In this document: piece by piece, positions 15,899 to 24,466 of the stretch | How positions within the stretch are numbered: position 1 is the first letter of the stretch | Layout: every line of letters begins with the position of its first letter | Assembly (NCBI GenBank): GCA_035259145.1 | Contig: DATFWQ010000147.1 | Coordinates: forward strand, 1-24,466 | Direction of reading: 5' to 3' | DNA: 24,466 bases | Origin: CF-161 sp035259145 | GTDB lineage: Bacteria > Chloroflexota > Dormibacteria > Dormibacterales > Dormibacteraceae | Translations under genes and position numbers: made by a program | The notes under the pieces: model-generated | Told to the model about the DNA's origin: nothing | The model's database searches: none | Seen by the model: the letters and a program-made list of their open reading frames with translations, nothing else

Positions 15899-17232
<1,334 letters not shown>

Positions 17233-18084
17233 AGCACCTTCGCGGCGACCGCGACGGCGGCCTGGAGGCTCTTCGGCACCGGAGCTGGGACGCGGTCGTC
17301 GACACCTCAGGCTTCGTGCCGCGCGTCGTGCGCCAGTCGGCCGAGCTGCTGCGCGACTCGGTCGGTCTGTACGCGTTCATCTCCACGGGTTCCGTTTACC
17401 CGCTCCAGGGCCATGACAAATCGGAGGACGGCCCTGTCATCCGTCTCGAGGATCCCGCTACTGAGGATGTGAACCAGCACTATGGCGGGCTGAAGGCACT
17501 CTGCGAAGAGGTCGTTGCCGGTCTCTATGGTGAGAGCGCTCTCAACGTCCGCTCAGGGCTCATCGTGGGTCCGTTCGACCCCACAGGGCGCTTCACGTAC
17601 TGGACGCTGCGGATGGCGCGCGATGGTGAGGTGTTGGCCCCCGGTGCGCCGGACCGGCTGGCGCAGTTCATCGACGCCCGCGATCAGTCCGAGTGGATCC
17701 TGGATATGGCCGAGGCCGGCCACGGTGGCACCTTCAACGTCTCTGGGCCGCTGCCGCCCGTCACGCTTGGGGAGGTCCTGAGCGCCTGCGGCGAGGCCAC
17801 GCCGACCTGGGTTAGTGATCAGTTTCTGCTCGAGCAGAGTGTGCGTCCCTACTCTGAGCTGCCGCTCTGGGTGCCGCCCTCCGCGGGGACGCTCGTGATG
17901 CCGCTCGACCGAGCCTCGGCCGCGGGCCTGCGCTACCGCGAGCTGGCCGTGACGATCCGCGATACGCGGGAGTGGGCAGAGTCCAGCGCTCCGGTACCAG
18001 CGACAGACGCCGGCGGCAGGGTGCGTCAACCGGCGACGTTGACTGCCGAACGGGAGGCCCAGCTGCTCGCGCTCTGGCGCGAAC

Positions 18085-18771
18085 GTGGTGGCTGACCGCG
18101 ATCCGGCGGCGGTACGGGCGATGTTCGACAGCATCGCCCGCCGCTACGATCTGCTGAACACCGTCCTCTCATTTGGCACCGACGCTCGATGGCGGCGGCG
18201 GGCAGCCCGTGCGGCATCGCCCCCACCGAGCGGGCGTGCGCTGGACGTCGCGTGCGGCTCGGGCAAGCTGACCGGGGAGCTGCTCAGGCAGGCGACAAGC
18301 GGCCTGGTGCTGGGCCTGGATTTCAGCACCCAGATGCTGCGGGTGGCTGCCCGAGAGGAGCCAGGCCCGATGTACGTGCGGGGCGATGGCCTCAACCTGC
18401 CATTCCCGGACTGCGTGTTCGACGCCGTCACGGTTGCGTTCGGCCTGCGCAACTTCGTCCACCCGGAACATGGCCTGGTCGAGATGCGACGTGTGCTCCG
18501 GCCCGGGGGCCGAGCGGTCGTCCTCGAGTTCGTACGGCCGAAGCCCGGGCCAATCGGCGCTGCTTACCGGTCCTATCTGGTTCATGTCCTGCCGCGGGTG
18601 GGCGGCTTGGTCTCAGGCGACAAGCAGGCCTACCGCTATCTGAGCGATACCGTCGACGCCTACAGAACGCCTGACGAGCTCGCAGACCTGGCCAGGCGCG
18701 CCGGCTGGCGCGATACCGCCATGGAACTGCTGACCATGGGTACTGTGGGGCTGCTGACGGGCAGACGATAG
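18085..18771 (+). CDS. menG: Demethylmenaquinone methyltransferase
   Basis: A 228-residue UbiE/MenG family class I methyltransferase. The family start FDSIARRYDLLNTVLSFG and DARWRR are present, followed by the SAM motif LDVACGSGKLTG, DAVTVAFGLRNF, the conserved EMRRVLRPGGRAVVLEF and the tail GDKQAYRYLSDTVDAYR. It adds the last methyl to demethylmenaquinone. It overlaps the epimerase end by eleven bases from GTG 18085; GTG 18088 is also possible. The long-chain prenyl synthase in the convergent cluster supports the menaquinone assignment. Confidence 0.9.
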   Translation: MVADRDPAAVRAMFDSIARRYDLLNTVLSFGTDARWRRRAARAASPPPSGRALDVACGSGKLTGELLRQATSGLVLGLDFSTQMLRVAAREEPGPMYVRGDGLNLPFPDCVFDAVTVAFGLRNFVHPEHGLVEMRRVLRPGGRAVVLEFVRPKPGPIGAAYRSYLVHVLPRVGGLVSGDKQAYRYLSDTVDAYRTPDELADLARRAGWRDTAMELLTMGTVGLLTGRR

Positions 18772-18818
18772 GCCGGCGACATAGAACCCTGGGAGATACC
18801 CATTACGGGCGTACGGCT

Positions 18819-20216
18819 CTACCTGACGCGATCGACGGTGGAGTTCGCGAGGTCGGCCAGCTGTGGCCCGACGCCGTCCAGCGCGATCTCCTCGAGCTCG
18901 CGGAGCGCAGCGGCCACGACGCCGCGCGCCTCCTCGCCGACTCGTTCCAGCGCGCCAGTTGCCCCGACGAGCTCCTGCACCTCTTGTATGTCGCGGTCCT
19001 CCAGCGGTCCCGCCAACAGCTCCCGGACGCGTGCCCCGTACCGCACATCCTCGGTGGCGTAGATAAGCGGCAGGCTGACCGTGCGCTGCCGGATGTCCTG
19101 GCCCAACGGCTTACCCGAGCTGACGCTGTAGTCGAGGAGGTCGTCGGTCATCTGGAAGGCGATACCCAGGAGATCCCCGAAGCGCTGAAGCCGCTCCACC
19201 ACACCGGTCGAGGCTGCGCCCAGCTGTGCGCCGGCCTTGCAGGCTGCCGCAAAAAGCGCTGCCGTCTTCCCGCGAACCACCCTCAGGTAGGCGGCATAGT
19301 CGCCCGGGTACATGCCCCGCAGGCGGACGTCGTCCATCTGCGACAGGCAAATCGTCTCGACCGCGTCAGCGATCGTGGAGCTGACGTCCGGGTTGCCCAG
19401 CTGGGCGATGATCCGGGTCGCCTTGGCGAAGTAGTAGTCGCCGACCGCCACCGCTCTGGCCGCCCCCTCGTGCGCGGCTACTGTGGGGCGGCCGCGCCGG
19501 GTCGCCGCCTGGTCGACGTAGTCGTCATGGACCAGAGTGGCGTGGTGGAGCAGCTCGATCGCCGCAGCCAGCGCGGCCGCCCGCAGCGGGTCGTCCTGGG
19601 TTCCGAGGCGGCTCGACAGCATGGTCAGGAGCGGACGAAGTCGCTTGCCGCCCGCCTCGACCAGCCGCTGCATCGGCTCCCGCACCGGCTCCGGGTCGAC
19701 CAGCAGCTGGCGAGCAAGCTCCAGCTCCACCAGCTCCCGGTCCGGACGGTCGTGCGCGACACCACCGGCGTTCGCGTCGAAGTCTCCGTCCATCTGTAGG
19801 GCCAGCTGCCGCTTCCGTGGCCCATCGAGCTCGACAGCGAACACCGACTGCCACTGGCCAAGGACAAGGCGTCCGGCTTCGACGAGCAGCGTGCACGCGG
19901 GTAGCAGGAAGAGGTGGCGACAGTGTGCGTGGCCGTTCCGTGGCTCGCCAGGGCCTACACCCGTGCGGCGGGTCAGGTCGTCATGCTCGTAAGCGTGGGC
20001 GCGGGGCGCGACCCGTTCCAGCATCGCCTGGAGGTCCCCCAGAAGGAGGGGTTCGTTTTCGTTTACCGTCAGCCCCAGCGTCGTGTGCAGCGACTGAAGG
20101 TGGAGCTGCCCGTCGCGCAGGCCGGCGGTGCTGATCGCGTCCTGGAGGCGAGCGGTGATGTCCACGAATTCGGTGGCACTCGAGGTTGGGACGTCGAGCC
20201 GCAACGCTGAGATCAT
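18819..20216 (-). CDS. Fusion: YjbQ (UPF0047) domain + long-chain polyprenyl diphosphate synthase
   Basis: One open frame of 465 residues with no internal stop. Residues about 7-144 are UPF0047/YjbQ: TSSATEFVDIT, LHTTLGLTVNENE with His44, HAYEHDDL and GRLVLGQWQSVFAVELDGPR. Residues about 160-460 are a trans-prenyl synthase: GGKRLRP at 189-195, first Asp motif DDYVD at 231-235, second TDDLLD at 357-362, and GKTAALF. Ala at five before the first Asp motif predicts a long chain. YjbQ proteins have a thiamine phosphate synthase side activity. ATG 20216 overlaps the preceding gene as ATGA. The junction is near 150-160. Confidence 0.85.
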   Translation of the reverse strand: MISALRLDVPTSSATEFVDITARLQDAISTAGLRDGQLHLQSLHTTLGLTVNENEPLLLGDLQAMLERVAPRAHAYEHDDLTRRTGVGPGEPRNGHAHCRHLFLLPACTLLVEAGRLVLGQWQSVFAVELDGPRKRQLALQMDGDFDANAGGVAHDRPDRELVELELARQLLVDPEPVREPMQRLVEAGGKRLRPLLTMLSSRLGTQDDPLRAAALAAAIELLHHATLVHDDYVDQAATRRGRPTVAAHEGAARAVAVGDYYFAKATRIIAQLGNPDVSSTIADAVETICLSQMDDVRLRGMYPGDYAAYLRVVRGKTAALFAAACKAGAQLGAASTGVVERLQRFGDLLGIAFQMTDDLLDYSVSSGKPLGQDIRQRTVSLPLIYATEDVRYGARVRELLAGPLEDRDIQEVQELVGATGALERVGEEARGVVAAALRELEEIALDGVGPQLADLANSTVDRVR

Positions 20217-20599
20217 CTACGCCCCAAAATCGCGGCCACGAGAAGCTCGCGCAGGTCGCGTGCCGCGGGCCCGCCGGCGGCCTGTGCGGCAATGCGCTCG
20301 ACGGCTTCGGCGAAGGCCACCTGGAGCTCGGTGTCGTGTGTGTCGGCCAGCAGGCGCGACGCTCTCGCCAGGCAGAGGTCACCCAGAAGAAGCCGGGGCG
20401 GATCCGGTGCCGTTCTGCCGAGGTCCTGCAGCGCCACCGCGGACTCGACAAGCGTTGCCGCCAGAGCCACCTCCGGACGCGCCTGATGGCGGAAGAAGGC
20501 GTAGGCATCGCTCATCGAGCCGTCCCACACCGACTCGAGCCCCGCAAGGTTCGCACCCACCTCATCGACCAGTTCAGAGACGCTCAAGGTTCGGGCCAC
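20213..20599 (-). CDS. HepS-like helical protein, possible prenyl synthase small subunit
   Basis: A 128-residue helical protein. The segment LAATLVESAVALQDLG followed by RLLLGDLCLARASRLLADT and AVERIAAQ mirrors helices of prenyl synthases (alpha region, GDYxxAKA, then a helix) but lacks both DDxxD motifs. This resembles HepS/component I, the non-catalytic subunit of heptaprenyl diphosphate synthase. It starts with GTG 20599 or TTG 20587 and overlaps the tetR stop. Its stop overlaps the fusion gene start, which supports complex formation with the fusion protein. The identity is inferred, not certain. Confidence 0.6.
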   Translation of the reverse strand: MARTLSVSELVDEVGANLAGLESVWDGSMSDAYAFFRHQARPEVALAATLVESAVALQDLGRTAPDPPRLLLGDLCLARASRLLADTHDTELQVAFAEAVERIAAQAAGGPAARDLRELLVAAILGRR

Positions 20600-21204
20600 A
20601 CCGGTTCCAGCAGGCTGCCGGCAAGCTGGCGGAATGCGGAGAGGGCACGCACGCACGAGTCGTCGTCTCGCGTCACGACGTAGTAGAGGCCGAAGCCGAG
20701 GACCGTGTTCAGAACGAGGGGCACGAGCACCTCGCGACCCACCAGGAGCCGGATGCGACCGTCGGCTTCGAGCCTGTCGATCTGCTCCTGGATCACCTCG
20801 CGGTAGCGGGTGAAGAGCTCGGGAAGGTACGCCTGCAGGCGCTCGGTCCGAGGCGCCTGGACGAGCAGGTCAAAAGCTGCAAGCTGCATGTCCCCGAGCT
20901 TGCGAAGGGTGTCCCAGATCGACTCGACTCCCAGCTCCAGGGCCTCGAGCGGGTCGTCGAGACCGTTGCACGCCGCGCGGAGCTCCTCCACCGAGCGCGC
21001 TGTCAGGTAGCGCCAGGCTTCGACCAGAAGCTCGGACTTGGTAGGGAAGTAGTACTGCAGGTTGCCGATCGCCACACCGGCGCGGGACGCAATCGCGCGA
21101 ACGCTCGTTCCGGCGTAGCCGTTTTCCAGCAGCGACTCCGCGGCCGCACGCACGATCTGCTCGCGGGCGCTAGCGGAGCCTGCGGCTACGAGGCTGCCGG
21201 TCAT
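20584..21204 (-). CDS. TetR/AcrR family transcriptional regulator
   Basis: A 206-residue regulator. The N-terminal helix-turn-helix is ASAREQIVRAAAESLLENGY, GTSVRAIASRAGVAIGNLQY and YFPTKSELLVEA, the full TetR pattern. The variable C-terminal ligand-binding half is helical. It probably represses its own unit, which continues through the HepS-like gene and the prenyl synthase fusion, through the palindrome over its start codon. The ligand is unknown. Confidence 0.9.
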   Translation of the reverse strand: MTGSLVAAGSASAREQIVRAAAESLLENGYAGTSVRAIASRAGVAIGNLQYYFPTKSELLVEAWRYLTARSVEELRAACNGLDDPLEALELGVESIWDTLRKLGDMQLAAFDLLVQAPRTERLQAYLPELFTRYREVIQEQIDRLEADGRIRLLVGREVLVPLVLNTVLGFGLYYVVTRDDDSCVRALSAFRQLAGSLLEPVWPEP

Positions 21205-21216
21205 ACGTATGTATGA
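21201..21216. promoter_or_regulatory. Palindrome over tetR start, probable TetR operator
   Basis: TCATAC-GTAT-GTATGA is a perfect inverted repeat of 6-bp arms with a 4-bp spacer; inside it CATACGTATG is fully palindromic. It covers the tetR ATG (21202-21204) and lies about 48 bases upstream of the aldolase GTG. TetR proteins bind such sites in the divergent intergenic region. The assignment is inference from position and symmetry. Confidence 0.6.
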
Positions 21217-21263
21217 GTGTAACCGGTCGCATCAGGTGGGTCGCTTGTCTCATATTGGAAGCT

Positions 21264-21902
21264 GTGCTGACACGCAATCAGGTTTTCCCTAACCGCGTGG
21301 CCGGCGTCATTCGCTCCGACGATCCCGAGGCTGCCTTCCACGCCTGCGTGGCCGCGCTGGAAGGCGGTATCGGCACCATCGAGGTTGCGATGACCGTGCC
21401 GTCATGTCTGGACATCGTCCGCGGCCTCGTGGGCAGCACGCTCGGCGGGTTGCCGGTGGGCGTGGGGACGGTGTGGGACGCAGAGACCGTGCCCAAGGCC
21501 AAGGAGGCTGGAGCCTCGTTTGTGGCGACGCCGGTGCTGTTGCCACAGGTGGCGGCGGCGTGTGCCCGCGAGGGCATCCTCTGCGTGATGGGCGCGCTGA
21601 CGCCGACCGAGATCCACGAGGCCCGCAAGACCGGGGCGGACATGATCAAGATCTTCCCCATCCAGGCGGTTGGTGGCCCCGACTACGTCCGCTGGCTGCA
21701 GGGCCCGATGCCGGGAACGCCGCTCTGGGTCTCAGGTGGTGTCGAGCTGGATCAGATAGAGGAGTACCTGTCTCTGGGTGTCACGGCTGTGGGGCTGGGC
21801 AGCGCGGTGTTCCCGCGCGAGGCGGTGAGCAGAGGTGACACCGCCTTGATCACAATGCTCGCCAGGCGGGCTGCCACCGCGGCAGGCGTGGTCTGGGACT
21901 GA
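21264..21902 (+). CDS. eda: KDPG/KHG aldolase family protein
   Basis: A 212-residue TIM-barrel class I aldolase. GGIGTIEVAMT has the catalytic Glu40, GVGTVWDAE follows, and GADMIKIFP carries the Schiff-base Lys129. PLWVSGGVELDQIEEYLSLG ends the barrel. It cleaves 2-keto-3-deoxy-6-phosphogluconate or 4-hydroxy-2-oxoglutarate to pyruvate. The GTG at 21264 (VLTRNQVF) matches the family start. An ATG at 21213 lies inside the operator and adds residues outside the domain. The partner Entner-Doudoroff genes are not in view. Confidence 0.85.
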   Translation: MLTRNQVFPNRVAGVIRSDDPEAAFHACVAALEGGIGTIEVAMTVPSCLDIVRGLVGSTLGGLPVGVGTVWDAETVPKAKEAGASFVATPVLLPQVAAACAREGILCVMGALTPTEIHEARKTGADMIKIFPIQAVGGPDYVRWLQGPMPGTPLWVSGGVELDQIEEYLSLGVTAVGLGSAVFPREAVSRGDTALITMLARRAATAAGVVWD

Positions 21903-21913
21903 GGAGTCTCTCT

Positions 21914-22047
21914 CTCCCCCGCGAAGTCGGGGGAGTACCCGGCGAAGCCGGGGGAGGGGGGCGACTCTCTCCCGCGCCCGGGGTCCCCACGAAGCAGCTT
22001 CGTGGGGTGGGATGTCGGGGGAGTACCCGGCGAAGCCGGGGGAGGGG
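21914..22047 (+). repeat. Solo copy of the GC-rich double-hairpin unit pair
   Basis: Two further copies of CCCGGCGAAGCCGGGGGAGG follow a CTCCCCC/GGGGGAG hairpin, as beside the DUF559 gene. Between them is a different hairpin, CCCCACGAAG/CTTCGTGGGG at 21985-22007. The block lies between the convergent ends of the aldolase and amidohydrolase genes, without a nuclease gene. It may also serve as a bidirectional terminator. Confidence 0.8.
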
Positions 22048-22053
22048 GCCCCG

Positions 22054-23313
22054 CTAGGCGGGCGACGCCCCGCGAGCCACCTGTGCTTCCCGCTTGACCA
22101 CCTGCCCGCCTTTCACGACAAGGCGAACGTTGTCGGCTCGGGCGACGAGCTCGAGGTCTTCAAGCGGGTTGCCGGCCACCCCGATGACGTCGCCGAAGGC
22201 GCCCGGCGCCAGAGTGCCTGCCCTGCCCTCCCAGCCGGCAACCTCGGCTGCCACCGTGGTGGCGCTGCGCAGGCAGTCTGCCGGGCTCATGCCGAGCTCG
22301 TGCATCAGCAAGAACTCCTCTCCGTTCGAACCATGCGGGCCGACGCCGGTGTCGGTGCCGAAGGCAATCTTGACGCCGGACTCGATCGCCAGGCGGACAC
22401 TGGCCTTGTGGTCCTCGAACACCGCTCGCCCTTTGTCTGCCGCCCATGAAGGCATCCGCCCCTGCTCAGCGTGTCGGATCACCCAGAGCGGTGCCACGAG
22501 GGTGGGGACCAGCGCGCGTCCTCCGTCCAGCATCATCTCGATGGCGTCGCCGTCGAGCCAGATTCCGTGCTCGATGGTGGCTACACCCGCACGGAGCGCG
22601 TTCTTGATGCCGGCGTTCGCCTGCGCGTGGGCCATCACCTTGCGGCCCTGCGTGGCAGCCTCCTCCACAGCCGCACGGATCTCTTCGAGCGTGAGGGCTG
22701 GGTGGTGGGGCATGTCGTTCGGTGAGAGCACGCCACCGGATGTGCAGAGCTTGATCCAGTCGGCTCCGGCCCTGATCGTCTCGCGCACTCGCTGTCGCAT
22801 GGCGTCGACGCCGTCGACCACCGGGCTGGGCACGTCCGGAAGCGCTGGCGTGAGGCTGACCCCGCATGCGAAGTGATGATCTGTGTGGCCGCCCGTCTGG
22901 CTGAGGCCGGTCACGGCAACCTTGAGCCGCGGGCCGGGGAAGAAGCCGCGCTCGATGGCCATCTTGACGCCGGCCGGTGTGCCGGCGGCGTCCCGCACGG
23001 CAGTGAAGCCGGCTTCGAGAGTGGCTCTCGCCGCAGGGACAGCGTTCAGGACCCACAGGCTGGGCGGCGTCGCGAGCTGCTCGGCCAGGTCGCGGCCGTT
23101 ACCGCGAGAGCGCAGGTGAACGTGGGTGTCGACCAGGCCCGGCAGGAGGGTCAAGCCCTCGGCGTCGACCGGGGTGGCGCCGGCCGGCACGGCAATGTGG
23201 TCGCGTGCCCCGCTCGCCACCACAACGCCGTCTTCTATGACGACCACCCCTCGCGGTGTGAGCCGCTCGGTGGCGGGGTCCAACAGAGCGTCGCCGAAGA
23301 CGGCCGTGATCAT
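22054..23313 (-). CDS. Amidohydrolase family protein (prolidase/imidazolonepropionase-like)
   Basis: A 419-residue TIM-barrel metal hydrolase. The N-terminal and C-terminal beta sandwich strands are present. Metal ligands are HxH at 64-66 (DTHVHL), Lys188 in DWIKLCTSGG, His229 in MAHAQ, His249 in IEHGIW and Asp321 in FGTDTG. The pattern is close to the Xaa-Pro dipeptidase/carnosinase-like group. ATG 23313 overlaps the stop of its upstream paralogue. The substrate is unknown. Confidence 0.88.
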   Translation of the reverse strand: MITAVFGDALLDPATERLTPRGVVVIEDGVVVASGARDHIAVPAGATPVDAEGLTLLPGLVDTHVHLRSRGNGRDLAEQLATPPSLWVLNAVPAARATLEAGFTAVRDAAGTPAGVKMAIERGFFPGPRLKVAVTGLSQTGGHTDHHFACGVSLTPALPDVPSPVVDGVDAMRQRVRETIRAGADWIKLCTSGGVLSPNDMPHHPALTLEEIRAAVEEAATQGRKVMAHAQANAGIKNALRAGVATIEHGIWLDGDAIEMMLDGGRALVPTLVAPLWVIRHAEQGRMPSWAADKGRAVFEDHKASVRLAIESGVKIAFGTDTGVGPHGSNGEEFLLMHELGMSPADCLRSATTVAAEVAGWEGRAGTLAPGAFGDVIGVAGNPLEDLELVARADNVRLVVKGGQVVKREAQVARGASPA

Positions 23314-24466
23314 CGCGTCTGCTTGACCACGTCGCCGCCCTTCACGACCAGCCGGACGTTTTCGGGTCGGGCCAGCAGTTCCAGGTCCTCCAGAGGGTCG
23401 CCAGGAACGCCGATCAAGTCGCCGAAGGCGCCAACCTCGAGCGTGCCGGCGCGGCCGCTCAAGTCCAGGACCCTAGCCGCCACAGTGGTCGCGCTGCGAA
23501 TGCAGTCCGCAGGGCTCATGCCCAGCTCCTGGAGAGCCAGGAACTCCTCGCCGTTCGTCCCGTGCGGTCCTACCCCGGCGTCGGTGCCGAAGGCGACCGT
23601 GACCCCGCCGTCGATCGCCCGGCGAACGCTCTGTCTGTGGTCCTCTGCGACTGCGCGTCCCTTTTCCGCGGCGAAGGCCGGCATGCGGCCCGCCTCCGCG
23701 TGCCGGATCACCCAGCGAGGGGCGACGAGCGTGGGAACCAGCGCGCGATCACCGTCCTGGAACAGCCGGCAGGCCTCGTCGTCGATCCAGATGCCGTGCT
23801 CGATCGTCGTCACGCCTGCCCGCAGAGCGTTCTTGATGCCGGCCGCGGCCTGGGCGTGCGACATCACCTTGCGGCCCTGGGCGGCCGCCTCCTGAACGGC
23901 GGCCTCGATCTCGCCCGGCGTGAACGTCGCGTGGTGCGGACTGTCCCCGGGGGAGATCACACCGCCGGACGTGCAGATCTTGATCCAGTCGGCGCCAGCC
24001 CTGATCACCTCACGCACCCGATGTCGCATCGGCTCGGCGCCGTCGACCACGCTCTCGGGCAGGTCCGGCGAGGGGTTCCACATGACGCTCACCCCACACG
24101 GGAAGTGCTGGTCGGCGTGGCCGCCCGTCTGGCTCAGGATCGCCACCGCCAGCAGCATGCGCGGGCCTGGGAAGTAGCCGCGCTCCACGGCCATCCGCAC
24201 CGCCACTGGCGTCAAGCCCGCGTCGCGGACGGTTGTGAAACCGGCGTCGAGGGTGTTCCGGCAGGCGACCACCGCGCTGAGGAGCGTCAGGCTGGGTGGG
24301 GAGGCCAGCATCTCGGCCAGGACGACGCCGTCACCCGCGATGCACAGGTGGACGTGACAGTCGATCAGGCCCGGGAGGACCGTGAGACCCTCGGCGTCGA
24401 CATGGAGGGCGTCGGCCGGGACGTGCACCTGATCACGGGGGCCCGCCGCCACCACACGGCCTTCGT
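23310..24466 (-). CDS. Amidohydrolase family protein, paralogue, cut by window end
   Basis: At least 381 residues of a close paralogue of the downstream gene. HxH is in DCHVHL, Lys in DWIKICTSGG, His in MSHAQ and IEHGIW, and Asp in FGTDAG. The start lies beyond 24466; the first visible codons EGRVVAAGPRD align with the middle of the N-terminal sandwich, so about 25-30 residues are missing. The two genes are a tandem duplication and are coupled by the ATGA overlap. They may differ in substrate. Confidence 0.88.
   Translation of the reverse strand, partial: EGRVVAAGPRDQVHVPADALHVDAEGLTVLPGLIDCHVHLCIAGDGVVLAEMLASPPSLTLLSAVVACRNTLDAGFTTVRDAGLTPVAVRMAVERGYFPGPRMLLAVAILSQTGGHADQHFPCGVSVMWNPSPDLPESVVDGAEPMRHRVREVIRAGADWIKICTSGGVISPGDSPHHATFTPGEIEAAVQEAAAQGRKVMSHAQAAAGIKNALRAGVTTIEHGIWIDDEACRLFQDGDRALVPTLVAPRWVIRHAEAGRMPAFAAEKGRAVAEDHRQSVRRAIDGGVTVAFGTDAGVGPHGTNGEEFLALQELGMSPADCIRSATTVAARVLDLSGRAGTLEVGAFGDLIGVPGDPLEDLELLARPENVRLVVKGGDVVKQTR

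Noticed and set aside
20128..21216. 362-codon plus-strand open frame opposite tetR
   Set aside because: It is antisense to TetR and HepS-like genes, which have real motifs; its composition is Arg/Pro/His-rich.
22873..23895. 340-codon plus-strand open frame opposite the amidohydrolases
   Set aside because: Antisense to two well-supported enzyme genes; no recognisable domain.

Overview
The window is high-GC bacterial chromosome with dense coding and many 4-nt GTGA/ATGA gene overlaps. Several traits point to a Gram-positive-type Terrabacteria lineage: a class D/E sortase next to an LAxTG substrate, an LLM-class (F420/FMN) oxidoreductase, menaquinone genes, ribosomal protein S21, frequent GTG/TTG starts, and a 5S rRNA gene standing apart from 16S/23S. 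Chloroflexota or Dormibacterota-like bacteria fit best; most Actinobacteria lack S21. This placement is inference from gene content, not a phylogeny.

Layout. 1-565 has no gene. It holds a 23-bp periodic repeat resembling the multi-repeat end of an IS21-type element, then the 3' half of a tRNA-Thr(GGT), which looks like the scar of an integrated element extending to the left. 566-4359 carries a lipoprotein, a YciI-like protein, a Cys-rich microprotein and a coupled LLM oxidoreductase/VOC pair. 4392-5939 is a structured leader followed by a cell-wall-anchored surface protein and its overlapping sortase. 6003-8154 has an RDD membrane protein with a duplicated N-terminal module, an unknown protein, rpsU with a TTG start, and a lone 5S rRNA with its own -10 box and terminator. 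8201-10487 is a divergent flippase/glycosyltransferase pair. 10484-12623 is xseA-xseB-PRC barrel on the minus strand.

12650-13273 is the most unusual segment: a DUF559 (PD-(D/E)XK-type) nuclease gene between roughly 95-bp imperfect inverted repeats, each a tandem pair of GC-rich double-hairpin units. A nuclease-free copy of the unit pair lies at 21914-22047. This may be a small nuclease-associated mobile element with solo copies elsewhere.

13286-18771 has moaA on the minus strand. Divergent from it is a plus-strand run of paaF-, paaG- and paaJ-like genes (lower phenylacetate/beta-oxidation type), an SDR epimerase and menG/ubiE. 18819-21204 (minus) is a coupled cluster of a TetR regulator, a HepS-like helical small protein and a YjbQ-polyprenyl diphosphate synthase fusion. 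Facing menG, it suggests a menaquinone side-chain and methylation module. A palindrome over the tetR start is its probable operator. 21264-21902 is a KDPG-aldolase-like gene. 22054-24466 holds two tandem paralogous amidohydrolases, the upstream one cut by the window end.
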